NCBI RefSeq assembly: GCF_000699445.3
Contig: NC_067197.1
Location: 12,716,152 to 12,780,151 of the forward strand
Source: Schistosoma haematobium
Taxonomy: Eukaryota > Platyhelminthes > Trematoda > Strigeidida > Schistosomatidae
Length of the DNA: 64,000 nt
Direction: 5' to 3'
In this document: piece by piece, positions 10,401-21,500 of the stretch
Layout of the letters: each line of letters starts with the position of its first letter
How positions within the stretch are numbered: position 1 is the stretch's first letter
Translations under genes and position numbers: made by a program
The notes under the pieces: generated by a model
The model's input: the letters and a program-made list of their open reading frames with translations, nothing else
What the model was told of the DNA's origin: nothing
Database searches by the model: none

Positions 10401-12938
10401 TACAACTTTCTTATGAAGCTAAGTTGCACTAATCAGTCCGAAAAACTAAATGACATTAATTAAATTTCCCCATTTTTGTATAACTTGTCCATTGGTTATG
10501 GTTATGAATATGCTATGTGACTTCTCAAATCTAAATCCTAGTTTTGTTAACAAAGTAACTGAAAATAAACTTCTATAAGAATTGCACATCGTTGTATCAT
10601 TCTTTGATAATTTTTATCTCAGTCCTCATAAGCCAATACATTGTTGTTTGACCAAGACCTTATTCGTTGGTTGTTTGGTGGTAGGATAATGCTCTGTTCT
10701 CATGTAAAGTATCTAAAGAATCAAAACATTTTTTTATGACTGTCATGTACTTCCTTGTCGTGCAACCTGTTATATTTCTTACATGCGCCAGTGGGTCAAA
10801 TGTTTGTGCTTTCGATTTGTTACTACTAAGATTAAATTTCAAAGCTTATTCAGATTGTTTAAGGGATCTGAATAGATTATTACTCACTCTTGCAATGAAA
10901 AGTGTAAAGCCCAGTACACAAATGTGGACTTGATTATTGAGGTGGATTAAATACTGAAATTAAATTATTTGTATTTTTTATGCATATGTTTCTTTTCGTG
11001 TACATAGACACTACTCATAGTCAGTCAATCAGCTACAACGTACGACCAGGCACATATATGCATAGGTCGAAGTTGCCATACCTCATCAGCAAAACGACAT
11101 GAACAAAAACTTCATAGAAGTAAATAATTCAATGGTGATAATATATTAAAAAACGATTGCATATAAGGATATAATACAGGAAGAAAGAATTAGTTCATAG
11201 AAAGAAAGATATGAAGCGATTAAAATCTCATAGTTTAAACGAAAACAGAGAGTGTATACACCTACGTCATTGTGATCGATTCTGTGTCATGTCAGCCAGA
11301 GTCTCCAACCATTAGTTACAATAGTAATGCGGACTCTGAAATTATTCACTGACGCTAGTTCTTGATATCAAAAGACTAATTATTATTAGAATACGCCTCC
11401 ATAAAATTAATTTAATCGAAAATTGCAACCATTGGTTACGACAGTCACGCTGACCCCAACCAAGTAATCTTCATCTACCAACATGGCTCAGACTAGAAGT
11501 TATTGACTTCAAACACTGATGTCACGTTTTGTTTTGGCCACCAACAACTCTCTTCCAACCATCCCCAAAACTAGTCAGATTGCGCGTTGTGGTAATCGGT
11601 GTTCAGGTGTACGCAATACATGGTACAACCATCTCAGTCGATGAAGATTCACAACCTTACCAACTAATTTACCATCGTTGCCTAATACCCTGCGTCTAAC
11701 TTCACTATTACTTACCTGGTGATCCCAGCAGATGCGAGCAATATTTCTAAGACATCTGTGGTCAAATACTAGTAACTTACGAGTATCTTCTACTCGTAAT
11801 GACCATATCTCGCAGCTGTAAAGTAAAACAGGACGAGCTGCTACGCAGTATACTCGTCCCTTAATTGATACACAGATATCTCGCCCTCGCCAGAGGTGAC
11901 GTAAGTTGGGAAAAGCCAAACGAGCTTTTCGAATCTGTGCTGAGATTTCATCAGACACCTTCCTATTAGGGTTTATCGTACTTCCGAGATAAGTGAAGTT
12001 GTCAACGCGTTCGACTACTTCACTCCCTATCCTTAGTTCAGGTGTTGACGCAGGCCAGTCTTTAGGCAAAAACTTGCATTTAGAGGGGATAAACGCATGT
12101 CAAACATCCTGGCATTGTTGCTCAGTGTTATCAAAAGACTCTGTATTTTATCAGCATCTTCACCAAACAGGACTTCATCATCTGCGTATTCTAAGTTGAT
12201 AAGTAGACCTCCATGTAGGAGATCAATTCCTGAAAATTCGGACGACGAGAACGTTATTTCCATCAGTAGGTCTATTATGGAATTAAATAGAAATGAAGAT
12301 AGTGAGCAGCCTTGCCGGACACCAATTGATGTTGAAAAACCAAATGACAATTCGCCATAAGCTCTGACTCGAGCGGTAGTGCTCGAGTAAAGAGCCCTCC
12401 CAGGGTTTATTTACTTGTGAGGTACACTTTTCAATGACAGACACTGCTACAGAACTTCGTGATCTTCAGAGTGAAATGCTGCTTTTAAGTCAAGAAAGAC
12501 CACCATTGTCGGATACGATAAGCATATCTGTGTTCTAAAATCTGAAGAATGGTGATTATGTGGTCGATCCAGCCAAGCTGCTCATAGGTTTTTTAAAAAG
12601 AAAAGCATTTCGCTAGTTTATTTACATGTTTTAAAAATGCATTTGATACATTTTGTATGTTACATTTCATTCGCCTTACATTTAGTTTCTCGAATGTCTC
12701 AGTTGCCATTTTTTACTATGCTTGTAATGCATTCTTGTTTTTGAAGATCCGGAAAGATCGTTCTGGTCGTTTGCGTCGAATTAAACGGGACTTGCTAACT
12801 TGTGAAAAGAAGGGTGTAGCTGGAATAAAAATGTCCTCAATTCAATCATCTAGCAATAGTACAACATCAGTGTGTAAACAGTTAGAAATTGAGGAAGCGA
12901 CTCATTCCAACTCTAATGGAGTTAATGGGGTCCAATGA
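5347..12938 (+). CDS. RNF146: RNF146 (Iduna)-type poly(ADP-ribose)-directed E3 ubiquitin ligase, three exons
   Basis: Exons 5347-5530, 9810-10078 and 12747-12938 join in phase (184+269+192 nt) to give 214 residues. Residues 8-45 form a C3HC4 RING (C8-x2-C11, C23-x-H25-x2-C28-x2-C31, C42-x2-C45). The second exon encodes a WWE domain (YSWFYEGFQGWWQYDERT ... GYVYSIDLKNM). The third starts IRKDRSGRLRRIKRD and contains KKGVAG, as in RNF146. In the family, the WWE and following basic segment read iso-ADP-ribose and switch on the RING, so PARylated targets such as axin are ubiquitinated and degraded. Splice sites are canonical (GTAAGT, GTAAGA; TTTCAG, TTGAAG). There is no stop between the ATG and the upstream acceptor at 5308, so a 5' exon is possible. 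Both introns are largely RTE sequence. A downstream open frame in another register may be the missing C-terminal tail. Identity is very secure; the exact ends are not. Confidence 0.88.
5600..6060 (+). mobile_element. RTE family A, old diverged endonuclease remnant
   Basis: From about 5600 to 5890 the sequence aligns collinearly with the endonuclease region at 33640-33910 (GGTCAGATAACGG, ACAACCTGTTGATG, CAGTCATC, ATCAGCTACCGCTG), but with many substitutions and indels. It is clearly older than the reverse-transcriptase part that follows. No open frame survives. It sits in RNF146 intron 1, sense to the gene. Confidence 0.65.
6060..7583 (+). mobile_element. RTE family A, reverse-transcriptase and 3' end copy in RNF146 intron 1
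   Basis: Frames at 6098-6289, 6262-6732 and 6729-7133 encode RT pieces: [30 protein letters not shown] (catalytic Asp block), [31 protein letters not shown] (YADD active site), FVYLGSCIS and the C-terminal RWLGHVLRM region. The sequence is almost identical to 34825-36350, apart from small deletions, e.g. near 6258, where the WDCLLKKG codons are missing, and frameshifts near 6725 and 7130. It ends in the family's 3' UTR with an ATT microsatellite and an AAATAAATAAAT tail. Non-functional, but young by similarity. Confidence 0.85.
7409..7454 (+). repeat. (ATT)n microsatellite
   Basis: About 14 consecutive ATT units inside the 3' UTR of the family A copy. Confidence 0.95.
7597..9430 (-). mobile_element. 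RTE family B copy, 3'-truncated, in RNF146 intron 1
   Basis: On the minus strand, 5' to 3': a 5' region (about 9430-9080) with a TGCTTTTAGTC-type leader, an endonuclease start near 8700 (VGAFNVRTLCQIGQQ) and a second endonuclease piece (8251-8529: GLAGVGIALSPRAE, ALLDWIP, VTAYSLTDC). The RT entry follows (7953-8282: VEKAIRNLKRGRAAGPDRFTP, VPVYKKGQKS, NHRGISL), then MVVFLDLKAAFDSVDRKVLW (7608-7808). The distal endonuclease is deleted and all RT sequence after AFDSVDR, including the YADD box, is missing. It abuts the tail of the family A copy, so the two RTEs lie tail to tail and fill the intron. Inactive. Confidence 0.8.
9431..9809. other. Remainder of RNF146 intron 1
   Basis: Intron sequence with no recognisable repeat; it ends with a pyrimidine-rich tract and TTTCAG at 9809. 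Confidence 0.6.
9810..10078 (+). CDS. RNF146: RNF146 exon 2: WWE domain
   Basis: It starts in phase 1 after AAATTTCAG and ends at ACTCAG|GTAAGA in phase 0. The translation links the RING through an acidic linker (CDLRENDQDKLSHIVD) to the WWE domain, with the double Trp, the QYDER block and an ENAF helix. The last residue, Gln in KNMTQ, aligns with the human Gln known to contact iso-ADP-ribose. Confidence 0.88.
10079..11010. other. RNF146 intron 2, first part
   Basis: AT-rich intron sequence; no exon, RNA gene or known repeat recognised. Confidence 0.5.
11010..12600 (-). mobile_element. RTE family B copy in RNF146 intron 2, antisense
   Basis: On the minus strand from about 12580: LDLKAAFHS region, then a frame at 12033-12350 (GVRQGCSLSSFLFNS, LINLEYADDEVLFGED) and one at 11575-12069 (VDNFTYLGSTINPNRK, FDHRCLRNIARICWD, RWLYHVLR). 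The 3' UTR ends at about 11015 in GTCAGTCAGCTACAACG. The YADD box is intact, but a frameshift near 12060 and loss of all sequence before the AAFHS block make the copy dead. A block of about 576 bp (11829-12404) is identical to the inverse of 43425-44001, whereas the flanks are visibly diverged. Confidence 0.82.
11306..11439 (-). repeat. Extra 120 bp segment bounded by CAACCATTRGTTAC repeats
   Basis: The 14-base word at 11306 recurs at 11426. The material between is absent from the copies at 29018-29480 and 44113-44437 but present at 29961-30050. It is either a small insertion with a duplicated target or a diverged partial duplication of the 3' UTR. Confidence 0.5.
12747..12938 (+). CDS. RNF146: RNF146 exon 3: basic C-terminal segment
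   Basis: Phase 0 start after TTTTTGAAG. IRKDRSGRLRRIKRD matches the region after the WWE domain; the Arg ten residues after the exon 2 Gln corresponds to the human PAR-binding Arg. KKGVAGIKM follows, then a Ser/Thr-rich tail, and the frame closes at TGA 12936-12938. The family normally has a longer Ser-rich tail, so this stop may be premature. Confidence 0.85.
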   Translation: MRKDRSGRLRRIKRDLLTCEKKGVAGIKMSSIQSSSNSTTSVCKQLEIEEATHSNSNGVNGVQ

Positions 12939-13174
12939 ATAATCCGTCTTCCAACTTACCGTGTTCAAAATCCTCCAACAATGGCTGTTTAGAAAGTGAA
13001 AGATCAGAAGCTAAGCAGATAGTAAGTGCAAGCCGATCAAGTACACCATATTTATCTGGAGATGAATGTGTTTCCAACTACTCACTAAATTCTTCTGGAT
13101 CTCGTAATCAACGTAATCCAAGTCCTTCTACGTCAGGAGAATCATTGCGCCATCACAATCGTAAACGTTCTTAA
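12927..13174 (+). pseudogene. RNF146: Possible RNF146 C-terminal extension in a shifted frame
   Basis: An open frame of 79 codons begins at the ATG at 12935, overlapping the exon 3 stop (ATGA), and runs to TAA at 13174. Its composition (Ser, Asn, Arg; PSTSGESLRHHNRKRS end) matches the low-complexity tails of RNF146 proteins, and exon 3 is already Ser/Asn-rich just before it. One extra base in the GGGG run at 12927-12930 would join the two frames. This is either an assembly or sequencing indel or a genuine late truncation; a separate short protein is unlikely. Confidence 0.5.
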
Positions 13175-13223
13175 CTATTGTCATACTTCAGGCTCCTTTC
13201 ATAATACTCTAATTACTTACTTG

Positions 13224-13225
<2 letters not shown>

Positions 13226-13269
<44 letters not shown>
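13226..13269. repeat. (AT)n microsatellite
   Basis: Uninterrupted TA dinucleotides in the RNF146 3' region. Confidence 0.95.
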
Positions 13270-13272
<3 letters not shown>

Positions 13273-13395
13273 GTGTGTAGACCTGTTCATCAGTTTTCTG
13301 TTGTAACTGTGATTATATTGAATATTTGATAATGAGTTCACTTCAAAATTTTATTTCTAATACTATTTTATATATACCCGAAAACTACCAAAAAG

Positions 13396-13398
<3 letters not shown>

Positions 13399-13462
<64 letters not shown>
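13399..13462. repeat. (AT)n microsatellite
   Basis: About 32 consecutive AT dinucleotides, a second tract in the same 3' region. Confidence 0.95.
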
Positions 13463-13465
<3 letters not shown>

Positions 13466-13504
13466 ATCTGGTGTTTTAATTCTATTTGAAGCGCATACTC
13501 TGTA

Positions 13505-13510
13505 AATAAA
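13505..13510 (+). terminator. Candidate polyadenylation signal for RNF146
   Basis: AATAAA about 330 bases after the end of the extended frame and just past the second AT tract. Position is reasonable, but the AT-rich background makes chance occurrence likely. Confidence 0.35.
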
Positions 13511-13739
13511 ATTCGAGGTAGAGAATAGTTGTTTTCTTCATTTCATATCAGTACCCTATTTATCACTTCTCAATAGTTTATAATAAAACCATCTCAGTGA
13601 ATTCCTGTCCATGGTACTGTGCTACACATCGACACTGCTTAAAAGTTGTGCAACTATATATTGGTCAGCTTTACAAAAAGTAGACTAAACTGACTATTTT
13701 ACTTTGTAATCTTGATGGTAATTGACCATATAGCATATC

Positions 13740-13925
13740 AGTAAGCGGTTGAGCAGTGGCTTTAAAGTTGAAGCGTCCGGCTCTCAACCATTAGATTGTA
13801 GGTTCGAACCCACCTACTTCAGTCCGGTTAAGTGGGCAGTGTTAATACTCTAGTCTTTACTCAAAGTATAACCCAAGACCAATCACACCACTCTGTGTTT
13901 GGTGAGTTTTTTCAGTAAGTAGTCA
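13740..13925 (+). repeat. tRNA-derived SINE-like repeat
   Basis: GAGCAGTGGCTTTAAAGTTG followed about 35 bases later by GGTTCGAACCC resembles an RNA polymerase III A box / B box pair, with a non-tRNA tail rich in direct sequence words. It does not fold as a standard tRNA by eye. The repeat ends where the 4.66 kb tandem array begins. Confidence 0.45.
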
Positions 13926-16900
13926 TTATACAGGTTGAACTGTAATGTATGGATGGCCTTAAGAGACTTTTTCTCCAGTCGGAATATAGGTGACAGGAAT
14001 GAATCATTTATTATCGAAAATTAGAACATATATATACTTCCTATTTGACCGTCAAGCTGATTAAGGTTTGCAGTGGATTCATCAGTATGCAAATCAACGC
14101 AGGTGCCATACAAAAGTTTGTCTATATGACTCCAGTTTAGTTTACCTCTAGATATTTTGTAAGGTTGAAGATAGTTCTACGGTCTTCACCACACTGTTAC
14201 TGTGGTCTCCAGTCTTAGGGTTGACAGAACAAGAACGCTTGTGAACGATGACTATCGTACTTTTTGCATTCACCAATCATCCCTATATATGGTAGTCCCT
14301 GAATAATTCTCCTATGTAGGTTAGATCGTAATGCACCCGTGATCTTGGGAAATCACACAAACGCCCTTGACCATGCGCTTAGCTACATCAGTAAAAGTAT
14401 ACCATACTAATGACTTTGAGTAAGTTGATCACAACCAGTATAGGTCTAGAATTTTTGCGCGAAACCGAAGGTGCCGTAAAACGTGGTTGCATATCTAAAC
14501 TGTCCTTGGGACTTTGAAACAAATAGAATTGTTCAGTATAGAGTTAATGATCGTCGAACTTGTGCACAATACTTAAGACGGAATCACAAATAGTCTGGCT
14601 CAAGGTATTATCTCATGAGGAAGTTTGTCCTGTCAGGGAATTCGGATGACGTGATGGCCGATCAGCTGAAGAATATTTGACTATTAAAAATTCACACCAA
14701 GTAATGGTCAGGAAAGCTGTGGAGTGCAGTGGTGTTACTACAGAAGAATTAAGTTAAGGATGGTCAGAATTATGCTGCTTGAAAGATAGTAGAGTTATGC
14801 TACTAGTATTCCCTGACTTCATATTATCTGTAATCTTATCGTTTGTTTCGAGATGCCTATTTCATTTGCAAGGGCTTTACTCCGATTGGTGAGTCATTAT
14901 CCTTTCTAGAATCGCCCAACGTTGTCAACATGGTTTAGTCCTACTGACGTAGAGGTTTACTAATAATACCAAGCATATTTGTTCACTGTGGTTTTATTGG
15001 TAATTGTTTTATAACGAAACACTGTATCTTGACTGGCTGGTGAGTTTTTCAAGACCGTTAGAATAGTATACTTTTACCATCACATCGAGTGCGCCCGGTT
15101 GGAGACGCAATCTACGTCAGAAGCTTTCACATTAAGTGTCTACCGTGTAGATGCACAGCAGATATATTTATCGGTTCTGAGCATCCGAACTAGATATAGG
15201 GAACCTTTACTCAGCCTCTAGTGAGATACAAACTATTCATGTCCCCTTGAATTTCCCTCACGTCTGAGAGGCTCTATTTTCATTCTGATTGGCATATCCA
15301 TATACTATAATTTCCCTACTTTTGTTTACGAGGAATACGAATCAACTATATTCCATATCTTTATTCTTTTTTTTATTTTCTTTACATTGATGATAATTCC
15401 TTGAATGTCTATGAAACATGTCCAGATGAACTATTTAAATGTAACTACTCCATAATCACACTACCATTGAAGGAATGAGTTGAGAAATCACACAACACAT
15501 TTTGTGTACGAAATAGTAAAGTGCAACTTTGATTCTAGTCGAATACTAGAGTGAGGTGAATAATAGTCAATATGGAAACGTATAATAAGATCAAAATGAT
15601 GATAAGATATCGGAGAGCGCTTTCCAAATATTATTTTAGTAGTTTTCAAGCATTAATTGTGTATTAAACATCTATTACACAAATTTATTCTTGATTTTTG
15701 AGTTGTAAATAATAATAAACATTCCTATTGTATTTTAAGATATAATGTTAAGCATTAGTAAAATAGGGAGAGAGAAACAATAATGTAAGTAAAAATCAGA
15801 TATATGGTCGAATTCTATGTAATGTATGAAATGACAGAAATTTAGTAACGGATGGTAAAGTTAAATGAGTACTAATTATATTCTCCACAGGATCTGTAAT
15901 AATAAAATAGCAATTATATTCCATTAGGTTAAATTAAAGTTACAAAAATGTAGAGGGGTAGTTTCTGTATACTTTGTTCAAAGTATACTTTAGTTGACTA
16001 GTGAATTATTGTGTCTAGGTTTGGCCACAGTAAGAGAAATTTCTTCTGTATTCAATTCTCCGGTGTTTCAGCCTTTTTCATTGATGTTTCTGCCAATTGG
16101 TAGATTTTGGCATGTAATTAATAAAAGAATAATTCACGCTGTGACCCATTTTAACTAGATGGAATAGGAGGGGACTTTTGATCGTTATAATTACGCCTTC
16201 GCTTGGTCACTGTTGAAAGTGTTTGCAAATACGAAAAATTAAATTCTTAAAACATCTATCAACGTAACTTTCTCTACAGGTCAGTTGAAAGTAGTTTATC
16301 CGCCAGTATCGGTGCAGCTATCCGATGAGTAAAAACACTAGTTGTAGCTTTTTCTGAATTGAACATTATTTGATTTGTTCTGCGCAAACTCATTATTAAC
16401 ATTTTGCTAGATCCTTGAATATCAGATGCATATGTAGTGAATTTTTGTTAACCATTTGAACTTTCTCTATTGCCAACTTTCATGGTCATGTTTGCTTGCA
16501 ATATTCCCTCGAGTACTCACTTTTCACAAGTTTATATATAAAGCACATCACCATTATTGCTTTACTTCAGAGTGGTCAGCCACTTTAATAAACTTTATAC
16601 TGTTTCTACAAGTAACAAGTTAATTTACACTTACCTAGTTGACTTTCTTATTTCTTGATGCTTAAAATTGAAAAAACTTCCGGTGATTTAATTATCAACA
16701 GAAATGTTCTCATGTTCATGAATCGTATATTCATTATTGTACAACAAAACTCGTAAATATCATGTCATTTGTTAACGATAAAGCTAGATGGTCAATTAAA
16801 ATTCTTAATCTAAAATAAGTAAGCAGATCTATACACATAAGGAATGGATCGACTCCGGTAATAAATTTTTTTAGGATATGGAATTGTATTGGTCTGTTCA

Positions 16901-18584
16901 TTTACAATATAATTTACTTTTCACTAAACATTGTGACATGAGATAAAAATTTCACGCACACTGATTGTTGTCTGATCGAAAGAAAATAGTGATTGATTGT
17001 TGTCGTAGGCAGATTGGTAGATAGTCTGATAAGTAATTGATATGTCTTATGTATTTCCCTACCCGTGTACTTACTGCATTGTAGGTTGATAATTGCTAAA
17101 CAATACACGTACTAGTCAGGTGAATCGCGTGTTCTTAACTTGAGTTATTTTGAGGCCTTGTAGAAGAATAGTGCTGAATAGGTATGTAGTAAAGAGCGAG
17201 TGAATTATATACGCAAACAAATAATTCATTGCCCATCCCAAGCAATTTAGTGTCTGTGTACTGAGAAATATGAGCGTTATTTCACTGATATTATCATCAT
17301 TATCCCAACAAAGAAGAAATGTATTATACAGACATTTTTATTTGTCAATCATAGAAACTGTCATCCTCTAAGTCTTCTGTTTTATATGTTGTCCATGATG
17401 AAAGTAGATTAGCATTTGTTGAATCTAAAATTGAAGAATAAAGTGATCGATTATCTCTTCCGTTTTTTAAAAAAACAGTATTTAAAATAGCCAAGAAAAC
17501 CACACAGTTTACTGAAAAGCAAACTTCTGAGAAGACAAATAATTCCTTACTTACGCCTGTTACTCACAATCGAGCGTAGGCCGCCGACCAGCATTCTCCA
17601 ACTCACTCTATCCTGGGCCTTCCTTTCTAATTCTATACAATATCGTTCATTCTTTTCATGTCTGTCTCCGTTTCTCGGAGTAATGTGTTCTTTGGTCTTC
17701 CTCTTTTCCTTTGGCCTTGAGGATTCCAAGTGAGGGATTACCCTGTAACGAAGTTGGGTTTATTTCTCATTTTGTGTTTTATCCACTTCCAGTGCTTCTT
17801 CCTGATTTCCTCCTCCATTGGGATCTGGTTTGTTCCCTCCCACAGTACGTTGTTGCTAATAGTGTCCGGCCAACGAATCCGAAGTATTTTGCGTAGACAA
17901 CTGTTAATAGAAACTTGTATTTTCTGGATGATGGCTTTCGTAGTTCTCCAGGTTCCCGCCCCATACAGCACAAATGTCTTGACATTTGTATTGAAAATTC
18001 TGACTTTGGTGTTGATTGACAGTTGTTTTGAGTTCAGATGTTCTTCAGTTGTAGATATGCTGCTCTTGATTTGCCGATTCGCACCTTCACATCTGCATCA
18101 GATCTACCGTGTTCATCAATGATGCTGCCCAAATATGTAAAGATTTTTACATCTTCCAAATCTTCTCCGTCATTTGTGATTGGATTGGTGCATGCTGTGT
18201 TGTATCGTAGAATCTTGCTTTTCCCTTTGTGTATATTGAGACCTACTGCTTCTGAGGCTGTTGCTACACTGGTCGTTGATAGGAGGGCCAGATGATCTTC
18301 GAAGTCTAGATCGTCCAACTGCATCCTAGCTGTCCTCTGTATCCCGTGCTTCCCTTCAGATGTTGACGTCTTCATGATGCAATCGATTACCAAGAGAAAG
18401 GGAAAGGGTGAGAGTAAGCAACCTTGCCTGACACCATTCTTTACTTCGAACGAGTCTGTCGCTAACCAAAAACGCTAAGACCAATAATTAGTACCGAAAT
18501 AATCATCTTTAACAATTAGTCTACATTTTATAAAAACACTTTAGACAGACATTCCTTGAAAATCACAGAGCATTGGACCATTGT
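13926..18584. repeat. Tandem 4.66 kb repeat, unit 1
   Basis: The unit starts at TTATACAGGTTGAACTG and is followed directly by a second copy starting at 18585. It holds about 3.6 kb of AT-rich sequence without recognisable genes, then a minus-strand RTE family C fragment (17547-18480) and 100 bp of tail. Differences between units are confined to homopolymer lengths and rare substitutions, so the units are over 99% alike. Open frames in the first 3.6 kb are not conserved across units, arguing against coding. Confidence 0.92.
17547..18480 (-). pseudogene. RTE family C reverse-transcriptase C-terminal fragment, unit 1
   Basis: On the minus strand: KNGVRQGCLLSPFPFLLVID near 18460-18395, then 18034-18393 ([61 protein letters not shown]), 17738-17971 ([36 protein letters not shown]) and 17547-17729 ([15 protein letters not shown], ending SNRRK then a short GTAAG tail). 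The catalytic box reads FEDH instead of F/YADD, so the second Asp is lost, and the frame is broken in several places. The order and spacing match RTE-clade RT ends. It is dead and 5'-truncated, starting around the GVRQGC block. Confidence 0.82.
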
Positions 18585-21500
18585 TTATACAGGTTGAACT
18601 GTAATGTATGGATGGCCTTAAGAGACTTTTTCTCCAGTCGGAATATAGGTGACAGGAATGAATCATTTATTATCGAAAATTAGAACATATATATACTTCC
18701 TATTTGACCGTCAAGCTGATTAAGGTTTGCAGTGGATTCATCAGTATGCAAATCAACGCAGGTGCCATACAAAAGTTTGTCTATATGACTCCAGTTTAGT
18801 TTACCTCTAGATATTTTGTAAGGTTGAAGATAGTTCTACGGTCTTCACCACACTGTTACTGTGGTCTCCAGTCTTAGGGTTGACAGAACAAGAACGCTTG
18901 TGAACGATGACTATCGTACTTTTTGCATTCACCAATCATCCCTATATATGGTAGTCCCTGAATAATTCTCCTATGTAGGTTAGATCGTAATGCACCCGTG
19001 ATCTTGGGAAATCACACAAACGCCCTTGACCATGCGCTTAGCTACATCAGTAAAAGTATACCATACTAATGACTTTGAGTAAGTTGATCACAACCAGTAT
19101 AGGTCTAGAATTTTTGCGCGAAACCGAAGGTGCCGTAAAACGTGGTTGCATATCTAAACTGTCCTTGGGACTTTGAAACAAATAGAATTGTTCAGTATAG
19201 AGTTAATGATCGTCGAACTTGTGCACAATACTTAAGACGGAATCACAAATAGTCTGGCTCAAGGTATTATCTCATGAGGAAGTTTGTCCTGTCAGGGAAT
19301 TCGGATGACGTGATGGCCGATCAGCTGAAGAATATTTGACTATTAAAAATTCACACCAAGTAATGGTCAGGAAAGCTGTGGAGTGCAGTGGTGTTACTAC
19401 AGAAGAATTAAGTTAAGGATGGTCAGAATTATGCTGCTTGAAAGATAGTAGAGTTATGCTACTAGTATTCCCTGACTTCATATTATCTGTAATCTTATCG
19501 TTTGTTTCGAGATGCCTATTTCATTTGCAAGGGCTTTACTCCGATTGGTGAGTCATTATCCTTTCTAGAATCGCCCAACGTTGTCAACATGGTTTAGTCC
19601 TACTGACGTAGAGGTTTACTAATAATACCAAGCATATTTGTTCACTGTGGTTTTATTGGTAATTGTTTTATAACGAAACACTGTATCTTGACTGGCTGGT
19701 GAGTTTTTCAAGACCGTTAGAATAGTATACTTTTACCATCACATCGAGTGCGCCCGGTTGGAGACGCAATCTACGTCAGAAGCTTTCACATTAAGTGTCT
19801 ACCGTGTAGATGCACAGCAGATATATTTATCGGTTCTGAGCATCCGAACTAGATATAGGGAACCTTTACTCAGCCTCTAGTGAGATACAAACTATTCATG
19901 TCCCCTTGAATTTCCCTCACGTCTGAGAGGCTCTATTTTCATTCTGATTGGCATATCCATATACTATAATTTCCCTACTTTTGTTTACGAGGAATACGAA
20001 TCAACTATATTCCATATCTTTATTCTTTTTTTATTTTCTTTACATTGATGATAATTCCTTGAATGTCTATGAAACATGTCCAGATGAACTATTTAAATGT
20101 AACTACTCCATAATCACACTACCATTGAAGGAATGAGTTGAGAAATCACACAACACATTTTGTGTACGAAATAGTAAAGTGCAACTTTGATTCTAGTCGA
20201 ATACTAGAGTGAGGTGAATAATAGTCAATATGGAAACGTATAATAAGATCAAAATGATGATAAGATATCGGAGAGCGCTTTCCAAATATTATTTTAGTAG
20301 TTTTCAAGCATTAATTGTGTATTAAACATCTATTACACAAATTTATTCTTGATTTTTGAGTTGTAAATAATAATAAACATTCCTATTGTATTTTAAGATA
20401 TAATGTTAAGCATTAGTAAAATAGGGAGAGAGAAACAATAATGTAAGTAAAAATCAGATATATGGTCGAATTCTATGTAATGTATGAAATGACAGAAATT
20501 TAGTAACGGATGGTAAAGTTAAATGAGTACTAATTATATTCTCCACAGGATCTGTAATAATAAAATAGCAATTATATTCCATTAGGTTAAATTAAAGTTA
20601 CAAAAATGTAGAGGGTAGTTTCTGTATACTTTGTTCAAAGTATACTTTAGTTGACTAGTGAATTATTGTGTCTAGGTTTGGCCACAGTAAGAGAAATTTC
20701 TTCTGTATTCAATTCTCCGGTGTTTCAGCCTTTTTCATTGATGTTTCTGCCAATTGGTAGATTTTGGCATGTAATTAATAAAAGAATAATTCACGCTGTG
20801 ACCCATTTTAACTAGATGGAATAGGAGGGGACTTTTGATCGTTATAATTACGCCTTCGCTTGGTCACTGTTGAAAGTGTTTGCAAATACGAAAAATTAAA
20901 TTCTTAAAACATCTATCAACGTAACTTTCTCTACAGGTCAGTTGAAAGTAGTTTATCCGCCAGTATCGGTGCAGCTATCCGATGAGTAAAAACACTAGTT
21001 GTAGCTTTTTCTGAATTGAACATTATTTGATTTGTTCTGCGCAAACTCATTATTAACATTTTGCTAGATCCTTGAATATCAGATGCATATGTAGTGAATT
21101 TTTGTTAACCATTTGAACTTTCTCTATTGCCAACTTTCATGGTCATGTTTGCTTGCAATATTCCCTCGAGTACTCACTTTTCACAAGTTTATATATAAAG
21201 CACATCACCATTATTGCTTTACTTCAGAGTGGTCAGCCACTTTAATAAACTTTATACTGTTTCTACAAGTAACAAGTTAATTTACACTTACCTAGTTGAC
21301 TTTCTTATTTCTTGATGCTTAAAATTGAAAAAACTTCCGGTGATTTAATTATCAACAGAAATGTTCTCATGTTCATGAATCGTATATTCATTATTGTACA
21401 ACAAAACTCGTAAATATCATGTCATTTGTTAACGATAAAGCTAGATGGTCAATTAAAATTCTTAATCTAAAATAAGTAAGCAGATCTATACACATAAGGA

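Noticed and set aside
13740..13925. A functional tRNA gene
   Set aside because: The B-box-like word is present, but the arms do not form a standard cloverleaf and a repeat tail follows; it is a SINE-like relic.
19948..20136. A 62-codon plus frame ending CNYSIITLPLKE in tandem unit 2
   Set aside because: It is open only in unit 2 because of a different T-run length; the same sequence is closed in units 1 and 3, and there is no splice site before it.
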